From contig JAQFVV010000456.1 of assembly GCA_028023455.1 (NCBI GenBank), positions 1-64,000 on the forward strand: a DNA stretch of 64,000 nucleotides, in the 5' to 3' direction. This DNA is from Epiperipatus broadwayi (taxonomy: Eukaryota; Onychophora; Udeonychophora; Euonychophora; Peripatidae). The notes under the pieces were generated by a model, which saw only the letters and a program-made list of their open reading frames with translations, had not been told where the DNA came from and searched no databases. Positions within the stretch are counted from its first letter, which is position 1. Each line of letters opens with the position of its first letter. The position numbers and the translations under genes were made by a program. Of the stretch, positions 11,483 through 23,300 are shown one piece after another.

Positions 11483-12480
11483 TTTACTTTTATCACTTTA
11501 TCCAATGTTCTTTTGTTTTTGTGTATGTTATTTTAGACCCAACTACCTTTTTCTCTTTTATTATTGTTTTATTTTTTAATCATTTTTGAGTGAAAGGTGT
11601 TAGTTTCAAATGAGATTTTTTCCATGAAATTATTGTTTTTTCAGCACTTGGTTTGATTTTACAGGGATTGCAATTTTTCATAGTATGGTATAGTTTTAGA
11701 AAGTTGTTCTAATTTTCTATTGATTGATTTACTTAGTTTCTTTGATATTCCTAAAGTGTATAGATACTAATTATGATACCCATCATTAATATTTATTAAT
11801 TTTTGTTATTTATGTAAGATTTTTTTAATTATGGCTGATGGATAACCATTCTTTATGAGAGTTTTATTATAAACTTTTTTTCAAGTCACTGGCATTTAAA
11901 TGATTCTTTGTTCCATAATAATAATTAAATTTTACTTTTTGTGCTTCTATTATGATAGTATTTTATTGTATGCCATAAAATGAACTAGTCACAAAAATGT
12001 CTAAGAATGGCAATGTTTGTTCTTGTTTGAATTTTATTTAAATTTAATCTAGTATTTATGTTATTAATATTTGTTTATATTCTTTGTAATAATGCTTCAA
12101 TATCTTGCTATCCAATAAATATATCATCAATAAAATACAATATAATTGTAAGCTAAAGTAGGCTGTGTTATAATGATAGTATTTTGTTATGCAGAATAAT
12201 AACAGCTTCATTATTCTAACACTAAATAAGTAGTTGTGGCTTGTATCTTTATCTCGATTTAATGTTTTGTTTTGTTTTTTTTTTTGCAAATGGACAATGC
12301 TTTATCACTGAGGATATTTGTGAATAAATATTCCATGTCATATATTATTAAAATTTTAATTTTTTCTGATAAAAAAAACTATTTTATATATGCCAAAAAA
12401 ATCTTGACAAGTTTTGAAATGATGAAGTTTTAGAATTAACAATAGTTTTTATTGCAACATAGTTCTTACATACTTTAGAA

Positions 12481-12950
12481 AATTCAAACAAAGAGAAGTA
12501 AAAGAACAATGATAGTTAATGTAGGATATTTAACCAAACTAGAAATATCAGATAAAAATAATCTGCAATTAATATAACATCAGAACAGCTTTTCAAAGCA
12601 ATAACTCACTTTAAGGAATCCTAACCTGTACACAAAATGTAACCTTAAAGTGTTAATAACATTAATTGCATTTAAGAAATGCTATGTGAATGAAGGATAT
12701 ATCACAAAAAATTATGTAAGATCATAATAAATAAGAGAATAATATATATATATAATATATATGACTAAAAAATCAGACCTTGCATGTACTAATAAATATC
12801 TATTTAATTGAAAAACACAAAAAAGTATTGAGTAAAGAGGAGAAAATAAAGAAAAAACAGGAACTTATGTACATAATAATAATTAAAAACTCCACAAATT
12901 AATGTGATAATTCATAATTTTTGGCAGCTAGTCATTAGCTTTAACCTTAA
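12481..12950. other. AT-rich spacer
   Basis: Nothing recognised. Confidence 0.5.
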
Positions 12951-13081
12951 AAGAAAAGAAAGAAAAATAATGAAATTTTATTGAAAAAACCATATGTAAT
13001 AATGATACAATTGTAAATCAAAAATAATAGTTATCCATGTTAGTCAGGCAACCAAATGTTCTGATGTGGTTACTGGTGTTG

Positions 13082-13434
13082 TTAATCCAGCTTAATCAGG
13101 CTCCACGTGTTGTCAAATAAAAATCTGGAAGAGATTATTCTGTCCTTATGGCGAAATTCCTTTAGCTTGGAAATGAATGTGACTTCAGGCTTGGGATGAA
13201 GAAAGGTAAACTTGTTGCGACATCTGGCCAACCAGATGGCATAAGTCAGAAAGGTTGAGAGTCTTGTGGTGACATAATCCTTGGACAGGAACAGCATTTA
13301 ATATTTAAGATTTTGTTCAGGGAAATGTGGCAGTGGTAAGTAATGAAAGTTCTGATTTTGTCATATGCTGGGCAATCATTTATCATATGATCAAAGGTTT
13401 CACAGGTTCTATGAAGTTTTAACGACTCCAATTG
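13082..13434 (-). pseudogene. LINE ORF2 C-terminus with Cys/His motif
   Basis: The fragment contains CETFDHMINDCPAYDKIRTF, a C-terminal Cys/His (C..H....C) motif common in APE-type LINE proteins, and then, in another frame, RLSTFLTYAIWLARCRNKF. The related copy at 42.4-43.1 kb has the same two blocks in one uninterrupted frame, which shows that this copy carries a frameshift near 13280. An AT-rich block at 13435-13662 separates it from the rest of ORF2. Confidence 0.75.
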
Positions 13435-13662
13435 ATGTATAATATAACATATTATATTATGGTTATAATTAAGTCACTAATGTTTGTAGTTTTTATTCCT
13501 ACTCTAGGAATTATAATTTTTCTTTAATAAGGAATTCTCCATAAAATGCACACATACAAATTTTCTGATATTTGCCTTGAGAAAATTTATATTTTCTTTT
13601 TAAAAAATATACAGGTGCATAAGTAAATATCCTTGATCATTAATATTATTTTTAGATAATTT
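13435..13662. other. AT-rich block interrupting LINE ORF2
   Basis: Upstream coding stops at FLTLCFIH and resumes beyond this block at the Cys/His motif. The block is far more AT-rich than the flanking LINE and non-coding. I see no clear terminal repeats, so it may be a small insertion or a decayed part of ORF2. Confidence 0.5.
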
Positions 13663-14826
13663 TCAGTGAATAAAACATAACGTGAGGAATCTCCTGTAGT
13701 GCAGGAACCAGTTTGTCTGGAATGAATTCAGGTTGATTTTTACGAGAAAGTCCAGGAACCTTGGCTCCAGCTTGAGATGCTTGAAAAACCTGGTGACCAC
13801 GTGATTGTTACCACCTAGGTAAGGAATGGTGGAGTTTTGTGTGGGAAATAGCAGGCCATGAGCATCCCAAATGGAGATTTTTTGTCTGAATACTAGGGAA
13901 GAGTGGCCATTGTGAGCGAAAAGGTAGTCAAGTATCTGATTTAGCCAGCTTATCTTTGAAGGTGGAGGTCTGTCAGATGGAATGACTGGTTGTTCCGCTA
14001 CAATCTGGGGAAATTTCTTTTGTAGGATGTGGATCAGAGAGTGGTACTTTTGGTAATATATAGAAAACGTAGCATGCAACGACATACCATTATTTTTACT
14101 ATGTCGCTGCATGCGTTCAATTCCTATGCCCGCTGTTTTACCATTCCACAACAGCCGTGCACAGATTCGGTTGATTTTGGTATTGAAAGCCTTTGTCATG
14201 TTAATTATGGGTAGATAGTAGCTAATCTTTGCCATTACCTTGATATTGAGGAGAGAGATTTTCTCTTGCAGTGATAAATAAACCTTGGCAAGGTTTTTAA
14301 CTGTGTTGGTGGCGGCTTCAATGATGGAATTCTGTATTTGTGTCGACATGGCTTGCGGTGACTTGTATATGGGAGACCCCAAAAAGTTTTGGGGGTCTGC
14401 TGAGAAAGGCGATGATATCTTCTTGCTGGTGTTGATTTTCCATGCCGATGACTTGTTGAGGTTGAAGGAAAGTTTGGAGGATTCGGAAAATTTGTTGATT
14501 ATTTGTATGAGAGGTTTTAGATATTTTTGGGAAGGTAAGGTGACAAGGACATCATCCATGTAGGCAAATGCTTTACAGTGTTTCTTCAGCTGGGGTATAT
14601 AGATTCCTGGAAGTTCTGCCTCAATCTGTTTAAGAAGGGGGTTTAAGTAGAGTATAAATAGGAGACCGCTAAGTGGAGATCCTTGGGGTATGGATTTTGA
14701 AGGAATAAAACCATCTGTAAAGAAACCATTCAGGGAAATGTGGACCAATCTGTTGTTTAGTAGATTGTCCAATATCTGAATGATTTGAGTAGGAATGTCT
14801 AGTGCTGAGAGGCAATTGAGAGGCAA
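13663..14826 (-). pseudogene. LINE ORF2, reverse transcriptase palm and C-terminal part
   Basis: Contains RT motif B (SIPQGSPLSGLLFILYLNPL) and the catalytic AYMDD box (KAFAYMDDVLVTL), followed by the thumb and post-RT region (KISYYLPIINMTKAFNTKIN, RICARLLWNG). It is separated from the upstream RT segment by a frame change at an 11-bp tandem duplication, GAGGCAATTGA at 14809-14819 and again at 14820-14830. A length not divisible by three explains the shift. The active-site residues are intact, so the copy is fairly young apart from this lesion. Confidence 0.85.
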
Positions 14827-16553
14827 TTGAGCAGGATGTTGACATCTACTGAATCAAATGCTTCAGAGATGTCTAGCTGGACGGCAATGGGTTTGTATAG
14901 ATTCTTGGATCTGATATGATCACAGAGAATTTTTACCTCCCCGATTGCAGAGAGTGTGGATGAGCCCTTCTTTGCAAATTGCAACTGGGATATGTTGTCC
15001 AGAATAACATCTTGTATTTTCTCCTTGATCACACCTTCAATGACCTTTAACAGGATTGGGGTCATGGAGATTGGTCTTATGCTAGATAGAGCAGATGCAT
15101 CCCGGTTTTTCTTAACAAAGGGGACCATCGCTATGGGATAAAGTTTGGGGATGATTTTTTTGCTGTTTGCAAGATGGTTAATTAGTTTTAATACTATGGG
15201 AGCTGTGAAATTCTCAAGGTGCGTAAGTATGAACTTTGGAATGCCGTGTAGTCCTGGATGGACATTGGACGGTAGGGCAGCCAAGCGTTTTTTGATGTTT
15301 GATATTGTTATTCCATGTTCATTGTTTTGTGATGTCTCATGCCACTGATTTGTGGGGTAGGTAACAGAGTTTGATTGGTGGTTTTTGAAATATGACTCTA
15401 TTTGAATGAGCATTTGGTTGCCAGAGGTATGACTACCATCGATGAGGAGGGACAAAGGAGTTTTTTGTTTCTTCCTTGCCCCTAGAGCCCATCTGAGATA
15501 GCCACGTGTCCAGCAGTGTTGGCCAGGTAAGTATAAACTAGCATTCTTTGTTGCTATTATTTCAGCAATCGCAGATTGTTTCTGCTTGTACTGTGTTTTA
15601 AGTAATAGGAGGTTGTCTGTAGTACCATCACTTGAGAAATTTTTAATCCTATGGTGAAGCAAATCAAGCTCATTCATCAGGGTTGTTGACCCTTTATGTT
15701 TTTTGGTGTGCTGTATAATTATGGTTTGGAGGATGCCTGTGAAGGCAAACCAGGCTTCCTCAGGATTTATGTTAAGAATGTCAATTTTTTCAAAGAGTAT
15801 GTAGGCATCTGAGAAGACAGCTTCCATGGCAGTAGCTTTAGTTATGATTCTGATTGTTTTATTATAGTCTATGGGAGTGTAGGAGTTCAGATCTAGAGAC
15901 GCTATCAGGACAAGATGGTCTGAGAAGGGAACAGGTTGAAGCTTGGCTTCCAAACCATAGTGCAGCTCTGAGGTGTAAAAAATTATGTCAATCAGTGTTC
16001 TAGAGCTCTTTGTATAGAATGAGTATGCATCCGCAGGAAAGAAACCTCTGCCATTTATGAAACCCCTGGCTAAAAGATGGAGGTATTTCCATGTGAACAC
16101 ATCATATTGCAGGTTGAAGTCCCCCAAGAGGATTGTAGGGCCTGTGTTGTTTGCAGTGATGAGATTTATGGTGTGTATTATTCTAGAATAAGTCAATGGG
16201 TTGATCTGGCAGTATACGTATATTGCAATGAATTCACTAGATTGGTATATAAGCTTGATTGCAATGAGATTGGCATCATGGTAAAGCACTTTATAGGAAG
16301 AAGGTGGTTTCCTGTTATTAATGATGATTCCTACCCCTCCAGCAGCTGATGTATTAGTAGACAGAAGAGTGAAGCCCAGTTTTGAAAGTTCGAGAATTAT
16401 GTGAGGGTTGGAGTTTAGGTGGTATTTGGTCTCTCCTAAGAATAAAATATGAGGAGATGTAAGAAGGAAAAAATGCCTAATCGCATATAAACGGTCAGTA
16501 GAATTAATTCCCCTGATGTTAAGACCAATGATTTGGCACTTGATCCTATCCAT
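14799..16553 (-). pseudogene. LINE ORF2, APE endonuclease and N-terminal RT (584 codons)
   Basis: The start ATG lies inside the ORF1 stop (ATGGATAG). Residues 1-220 form an endonuclease/exonuclease/phosphatase domain: GLNIRGIN, FLGETKYH, LLGDFNLQYDVFTW, then the terminal SDHLVL box. The RT begins near residue 430 with PGLHGIPKFIL, then PIAMVPFVKKN, SSIRPISMTPILLKVIE, and motif A (VQLDISEAFDSV) at the end. The frame breaks just after motif A, at the 11-bp duplication, and the palm continues in the next segment. The endonuclease would nick target DNA, and the RT would copy element RNA from that nick. Confidence 0.9.
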
Positions 16554-18195
16554 AAAGATTACTGCTGCTTGGTTTTACCGCCAGCGGAATCTTTGATTGA
16601 AGGTTGTAATGGTCCTTGTGATCACTGAATATCTGATCTGGCAATGATGGCCTGTGGAAATCAGCTCGAAAGAGCTCAGTTTCATTGTGTGATTCATGAC
16701 TGAGAGAGTTTTTTGGTGTGCTTTGTACCTTCCTCTTGTTTTTTTCCAGAATAGAATTTACACTGTAGAGAAAGGAGAACTTTAGGTAGTTTGGCTTGGA
16801 AGCAGGAGATAGGTGTGAGTCCTCTTCTTCAGAGTAGGCCTTTGAAAGTTTGGAAGATTTTTGTTTATTATTAGCATTAGGGGGTAGGTTGAGATCCATG
16901 TCTGAGACATAGTCTGAGATGGGTGGTGAAGATCTATTTTTTGTAGGTGTGGGAGCTTTCATATGGGATGAATTTGTATAGGATATTGATAGTTTCGATG
17001 CGTCCATTATAGATTTAGTGTTAGAAACTGCAGGTTTTGATCTTAGAGGTCTTGGGGTTCTGAGTGCATTGTTATGGTCTTGATGGTCCATGCTGAGAGG
17101 TGCATCATCTGTATTGTCAGAAGAGATTGTTAGATTTTTGTATCTAGAGGCATTATTTGGTTCTTTTGATTTTGAGCCTTTTGGTAAGTTGTCTGGTTTC
17201 TGTGAGTTATCTCTGGGCTTGGAGCCATTTGGGTTTTGATATGCTATTTGTATCTGTTTGCTGTCATTGGATGGTTTTCCCTTGAGTTTATTAGGATTCA
17301 TAAAGTCTTTGGTGTTGGTTACTCTACTGTAGGATTCAACTTCAGCTTCAACAGTATGCAGGCCTGGAGTGTTTGTGGTTAGCATTTCATTATGTGTGAC
17401 ATTAGCAGGTGTGAGTGTATGAGGTGCTTTACATTTGTGAAACTTATTTTCCTTTTGACCACAAGAGGTGCATATTTTTGCTGGGCATTCTTTTATGAGA
17501 TGTGTTCTTAGGCCACAATGAAAACATTGCGGCCTGACGCCAACGAAGGAAAGTATCATTGGACAACCTTTTGCTTTAATGGTAGTTGGTATGTCAGTAG
17601 GCCCTAGGCCTTTTCTTAGTTGAATTTGAAATGATGCAGTGTTGGATAGGATGGACTTGATTGTCTTGTCTACTGGCAGATATGAGAAATTCTGAATTTT
17701 CCCATAAGGTAAAAGGATTTCTTGGAGGAGATTATTGTCAAGGCCCATGATACAATTCTTGAGGGTTCCGATAAGGGTAGCAGGTCTGTTTGTATCAACA
17801 TATATAAGGAATTTGTTGTCTAGTTTTTTGAAATTTGATTTAAATTCATTTCGGAAGGCCCAAGTGGCAAATTCGACAGCAATGTATCTGTCGTTTGGGT
17901 GAGTGAGGATCCGGTGTATGCCCTCTGTTAATTTGTATTGTTTTATCAATTTGTATAGTGCTGTAATGGGGAATTTATGGAGTGAGAAATTTGGTTCTGT
18001 CATTGCCAGAACAACACTTTTATCATTGTGGTAGTTTACTAAGGATTTGAGGAGGGTTGGAGGTATTGTTTGGTTGAAGTCAACACAGAGGCCTTGGTAT
18101 TGTTTCTCAGTGAAGTCATTTATGGAGAATTCATCGGTCTCAAGCCCCAAGAAGGTTTGATTTTCCTGTTGTGGATTTTTTAGTTTTAGTATATC
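16546..18195 (-). pseudogene. LINE ORF1, CCHC nucleic-acid-binding protein
   Basis: About 550 codons open from the in-frame TAA at 18196-18198 to a TAG that overlaps the ORF2 start. An N-terminal globular region is followed by CFHCGLRTHLIKECPAKICT, a CCHC knuckle (C-x2-C-x4-H-x4-C), and a second, variant CTSCGQKENKFHKC. The C-terminal third is Ser/Pro/Asn-rich and looks disordered. There is no ATG near the 5' edge. The reading frame continues past the single TAA into 18196-18432, so this is the body of a larger ORF1 with a nonsense mutation. It would package element RNA. Confidence 0.8.
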
Positions 18196-18432
18196 TTACA
18201 TGGTAAGGTCGTGATTAATTTTACTTGCTGTTCCGGGTATGGAGCAGGTTTCATTGTATGAATTAGTTTTTAAGTTGTTGGTATTTTGTATAGACTTAGA
18301 TGGACTTGTAGTACCAATTTTTGCTATGTTAGCATATGATACGTGGCTCCTAGATGAACTGTTAGCCATTGTATTACAGTTTTTTGCAATAGGTGTTATG
18401 TGAGGAAGGTAATTTAAATCACTCTGTGTCAA
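18196..18432 (-). pseudogene. LINE ORF1 upstream segment, in frame with the main ORF1
   Basis: 79 codons in the same frame as the main ORF1, separated from it only by one TAA. Contains SHVSYANIAKIGTTS. A frameshift at about 18430-18440 connects it with the next upstream frame. Confidence 0.6.
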
Positions 18433-18441
18433 ATCTAGTGT

Positions 18442-19391
18442 TGGGTTTGTCTTCTTGATTGTTGAATAGTTTCCCTTATGACCGGTATGGAAAATTTATT
18501 TTGATCTTCTTCTCTCTGGTAGTTGAGATTCTGAGAGTAAGAGGGAAGAGTTGGGAATTCATCTATAGAAAGTGGCATGCTTTGTAAGGAAGTATTTTGA
18601 ACACTAGTTGTATTGGTATGTTTTAATCCGGGTTCCGGTTATGTATTACGCATGTGTGTTGTTTCAGAACTATATTTATTTATAGTATCAGTTTTGGGTG
18701 AGTTTGAATTAGTTAAAAAGTTGTTTTCAGATGGTAAATTGTTCGTGGGGTTAATTTTTGGTTGAGTCTCACGTTTATTCCTAGTTGAATGCGTCGATAC
18801 GGGAAGTGGCACTATTGCGTTAGTTTCTGTTGAATCTTCAGATATTAGTGTAGTATTATCATTAATATATGAGCTGCAACTATTTGTTTCTGTGTATTTT
18901 TTAGTTTTGGTGCTCTTATTATTTAATTTATGTGCCGGTTCAGGCCAATGGATTACATCCGTATTAAAATTTTTTTCTTTAGTACTTTGTTTATCCGCTA
19001 TGAGTGACAGGCCAGTAGAAGTGTAGCCTGTTGAACAGTATTCGTCGTTATTCACTGTAGCGTCTGAAAACTCGTGGATCATTTCTGAGATTGTTTGTTT
19101 GGAGGTCTTTATTTTAGGTATATTATGATGTGAATTTTGTTTATTATTACTATTACAGTTAAAATCTATATTATTTTTATCATTTATTTCCATAGATATT
19201 TCGTTGGTTTTAGAATCGCTAATGACATGGCTTTCTGGTATTAACTGAGGCTGGTAAGAATAATTTTTATGTTTATTATCAGTAATATTTGTGATGTTGA
19301 GGTTAGCTGTTGTATTATGCTTGGTCTCATGTACCTTAATTAGCATCTTGTGTGTACAATTGGTTTCACAAAGCTTACATAAATCTTCCAC
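18442..19391 (-). pseudogene. Asn/Ser/Thr-rich upstream coding segment of the LINE
   Basis: 250 codons run to a TAA at 18639, and the same frame stays open for about 65 more codons (including LSIDEFPTLPSYSQNLN). The first residues, VEDLCKLCETNCTHKM, contain closely spaced Cys/His that could bind a metal. The rest is low-complexity polar sequence. The frame is also open upstream of the GTG start and overlaps the previous segment, as expected from a single-base indel. Probably the N-terminal part of a very long ORF1, with no function assigned. Confidence 0.5.
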
Positions 19392-19396
19392 TGTAT

Positions 19397-20143
19397 TTAC
19401 GCTGTCTTCGTTTTTGTTTGCGTCATCGGATGTCGTTGCGATTTTTTCTTTCCATATTTTTTTATAGCACTTGAATTATCGGAGGCCGGATTTTGGTTAT
19501 TAGTGCTAGACGGTTTATTTCCTTTTATGATTTGAGAGTTCATTTTTAAGTGAGTTTGTGATATTTTTTCAACTTGAATGCAACCTTCAGAGTTTTGATT
19601 GGATGTTACGCTATTGTCTAAAGTATATTCCACCGCATTGGCAATTACATTAACATTTGAAACATTTGCATGCGCTTCGGGAATGGTAGGGCCTATGCTA
19701 GAAACATTGTTGGCTTTCAGTATTTTCAGCAGCCTAAGGTTAGTATTCCGGTATTTAGGCACGCTATGTGAATAAAATTTCTTAGTATTAATGGTAACGT
19801 TGGAACTCTGTGAGTTTTCAGCACTGTTGTTTAAGTCATATCCTATGCCTAGGTCTATGTTACCCTTCAGGCTCTGGATAACGTTCAAATACACGGAGTA
19901 CTCTGTGACTTCAGATTTTGTTGTTTTAACTCTATTGCAATTATCAGATTCATTTACATTTTTATTTTTTATTAGATCTTGGGAATACATATAGTCATGA
20001 TTATTATCATTGTAATTAAGCATTGTATGAGAAGTATCAACTTTACTCTGATCTTTTTGCAGGTTTACTGTTTCTTTATTAGGTTCTAGACCCTTTATGA
20101 CGTTTCTAAATAATTTCTTTTTTTTTTTAGATATCTGTTGCAT
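19397..20143 (-). pseudogene. Asn/Lys-rich upstream coding segment
   Basis: 248 codons starting MQQISKKKKKLF. The start lies in a long A run just inside the end of the preceding frame, so the two are probably one frame split by a homopolymer length change, either a mutation or a sequencing error. No domain recognised. It is contiguous with the LINE, so I infer it belongs to it, but it could be a different gene. Confidence 0.45.
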
Positions 20144-20342
20144 TTTTTGATATTTTTAGTTTATATAATGCTTGACTCTTTTTTGGCTTCGAATTAACGA
20201 AGCTAATTCTTTTAGATTTATCATTTATTCTGGGAGATCTTTTTTTATTTTTTATTGCGATTTTACCACCATTAATTGTGCTATCAAGAGGTTCAAAACA
20301 TATCCCATATTTCGGATTGTGGGCTAAATTTCCCACATCCAT
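20127..20342 (-). pseudogene. Short 5'-most frame of the LINE region
   Basis: 71 codons from an ATG, starting MDVGNLAHNPKYGICFEP and followed by a basic Lys/Arg-rich stretch. It overlaps the next frame by 17 nt at an A-rich run. No family recognised. Beyond it the sequence to about 20520 may be the element's 5' untranslated region. Confidence 0.4.
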
Positions 20343-23300
20343 CAGAACTATATTAATAAAACCCTTACCTTAACCAATAAAGATGAGATTTGTTGGATGG
20401 CTGGCGTTCTAAGGGCTTTTGAATTAAAATTCTTCACAGAGCTGAGCTAGTTGAGTAAAATAAAAACAAAAATACAATGAAATAAAAAAACTTACAAAAT
20501 TTAAAATGGGCTTTACTCAATTGGTCATAAAAATAAATTTTAAAAATGGTAAATTATTACTAGAGAAAGAAAATATGCTAAAAGATAGAAAAAGTATGTT
20601 TGTGGTTTTTATAATAGAAATAATAGATCTTTATCTGTGGTAACAGAAAAAATGAAATGATCAAACCTGTGAATGAATTTGTGATCTGGTAAAGTTTGTG
20701 AACTATATAAAATTAGATCTATGAGAATGAAAATTGATACAAGCTGTAGTGAATCTGTGATTTCTCTAAAAGAAAAAGAATTAATACAGAAAAGAGTGAA
20801 GGGTTAACTTTTGCCTGCAACTGAGATATTGTTAAAAAAGATAATTTGAACATTAATCATAAATTAAATGTGATTATATTTGGTCTGCAATTTGAATTTT
20901 AAAATATCGTAAATCAAAGATAAAATTATAATGATAAAAATTATTAATTACTTTGTTCAGTGTATTTGGAAAAAAAAATCAAAAGTGATAAAAGATCACT
21001 TTTAAAAAATTTATGTATAAATTCATAGATATTGGTGAGATTTAAAAAATGTGTTTTCAAAAGGATAGTTATAGAAAAAATATAAAAGTTATTTGCCCAA
21101 TGATTGTTCAAGAACAGAAATAAAAAGATAAAATGTTTTGTAAATGGATTTTTTTTTCTGTATATGAAATGTGAAGCTTGTATAGCCATATTGTTTATAT
21201 GCTCTAAATTGGGTGAAAATAACCTACAAATATATGTGCATTGTTGTCAGATTGTTAGTCTATGACAATGGTTGTTTTTATAGCCTGTTTGGTAAATATT
21301 CTAGTTCTTTTATTAATTAAATAAAAATTTTAATTAATTCATGATACAAAATGCTTTTTATATATATTTTAATATATTTTATGTTGTAGATTGGTAAATA
21401 ACTAAGTTTCTTCACTCAGCTTTAAAAATTTAATTATTCAATATTATGAGATAAAAAATATTTTAAATATAATACAAACTTATAAAAATATAATATTATT
21501 TCTTTTCCTTTTTATTTATAATAAATTAGCAAAACATTTTTAACATCAGCACTTGAAAAGATTTTTCATCATTAACTTTTAGATACAGCTGAGCTTGTTT
21601 TTGGTGTAGTCCACTTAAAATGTGATTCTGGTGAACTATACTGAAAGTGTGTTCAGTTGTATCTAAATGTAAATAATGAAAAATATTTTCAATTATGAAT
21701 ATTAATAACATTTTTCTACTTTATGAAAAATATAATATTGTGAAATTGATAAAAAAAATTACATAACATAATAAATAACATTAGAATCAATTCATATTTT
21801 TGTTCTCTAGGGGATTCTGTGTAGTATTTTGCATTGTAGTAAGCTTGCAAATAGGATTCTTTTACACAGTTTTAATAAATGTAATTATTTTATATTCATG
21901 AGAGGACAAAATATTTTATATTTAATTGAAAATTATAAAAATTTAATAATATAAAACTGATACAAAATTTAAATAGATAAATTTTCTGATAAATAATGTT
22001 AGCATCAAACCACATTTTTGCTAACATTTTTTATTAATAGTCTATATTCCAATTTATTTATCAATTAAATATAATTTTGAATAAATGCACAATTCAATCG
22101 ACTTCAAATTATCATTAATAATCTATAACTTAATAATGTATTTCTATATCTTGCAAATTGGAGAGCATAAAAATCAAAGTATTATTTCTTGAATTCTTTC
22201 ATTTTTAAGTATCCTCAAGTTCAGAGATGTATATCTATAATTAATACTTTAAAACACATGTTTAAAGATTGAGGTTGCTGAAACGTTATGGGAGTATAAT
22301 ATAGATTTGTGTAAATGCTACAAACATAAGAATATATTGAAATATTTTTTTAATTTTGGAAGATCAATTTAAATATAATTTCATATAAATAATAATAAGT
22401 CTGGTAGAAATATTACTATCATTTATTAGTGTGTAATCTTAAAAAATAATAAGAAGAAAAAAGCAGGAAGAAAGGATTATAGATTTTACTAGAACATTTT
22501 TGTTACTTCTGATTATGCAAAAATGAAAAATAAATTTAATAATAAATGAAATAAACTATTTGTGTTAATTTATACTGAATAATCATTATTTTATTTGACA
22601 AGTTTATAATGAAGTTATTAAAAATGTTTTCATAAATATAAAATGGATGAATAAATAACAAATTATTCAATTTTATTATTTCAACGTTGTCTAACAAATT
22701 TTATTATTTTAATTTATAAAAGAAAATTAATCAAAATAGTAATTAAAAAATAATAATAATATATGAAAATCCAGAAAATAAATTATAGCATATTTAAAAG
22801 TTATAGACAATATACATATGTCAATTTTCACATATGTAGTTGTTAGTTAAATAAATATATATTTGTATATAATGTATAAAAATTTATAATAGATAAATCA
22901 TATACATGCGATACTTTCAAAATTGTTTTAGAAATGTTTAAATGAATTGCTGAGTCATACCAATATATGTATTTATGAATTCGATTAATTTTAACAATTT
23001 TGTAAACAAGTAATTGCGATTAAATAAAATATTATTACTATATATTTATAATATATGTCACATGAAAATTTTTTTTTAAGTTATGCATATTACTTAGTTT
23101 AAAATAAATTTGAAAGTTAAGCCGAGATCATTATTTTTGCTTGCAGAGTCTGTTTATTTTTAGTATCAAGATAATTTCAGAAATAAATATGATATTGTCG
23201 TTTTATAAGTTCATGGGGAGAGAGTTGATAAGAAATCCAAGCATCAATAACAACAGAACTGGAGCCATAATTTATGGACTTTAATCACCAGAAGCTACCA

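Larger units (their letters stand above)
10935..12480 (-). pseudogene. Second PLE relic, same family as 5.45-7.79 kb
   Basis: Several blocks match the first PLE in order and orientation. GCTGATGGATAACCATT near 11832 corresponds to the same motif near 6002. A block near 12000 corresponds to 6188. One near 12445 corresponds to 6776. The copy is strongly decayed, has no usable reading frame, and is interrupted by the foldback at 11056-11457. Confidence 0.7.
12951..20342 (-). mobile_element. APE-type LINE retrotransposon, long and broken
   Basis: Minus-strand element whose parts run in order: an Asn/Ser/Lys-rich upstream coding region (20.34-18.2 kb), an ORF1 with CCHC knuckles, then an ORF2 with apurinic-type endonuclease, reverse transcriptase and a C-terminal Cys/His motif. 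The composition is visibly less AT-biased than its surroundings between 13.7 and 18 kb. ORF1 and ORF2 overlap by 8 nt (ATGGATAG), a typical LINE arrangement. The 3' end near 12.95 kb is approximate. Domain order suggests the I/Jockey/R1 group, but I cannot fix the clade. Confidence 0.85.
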
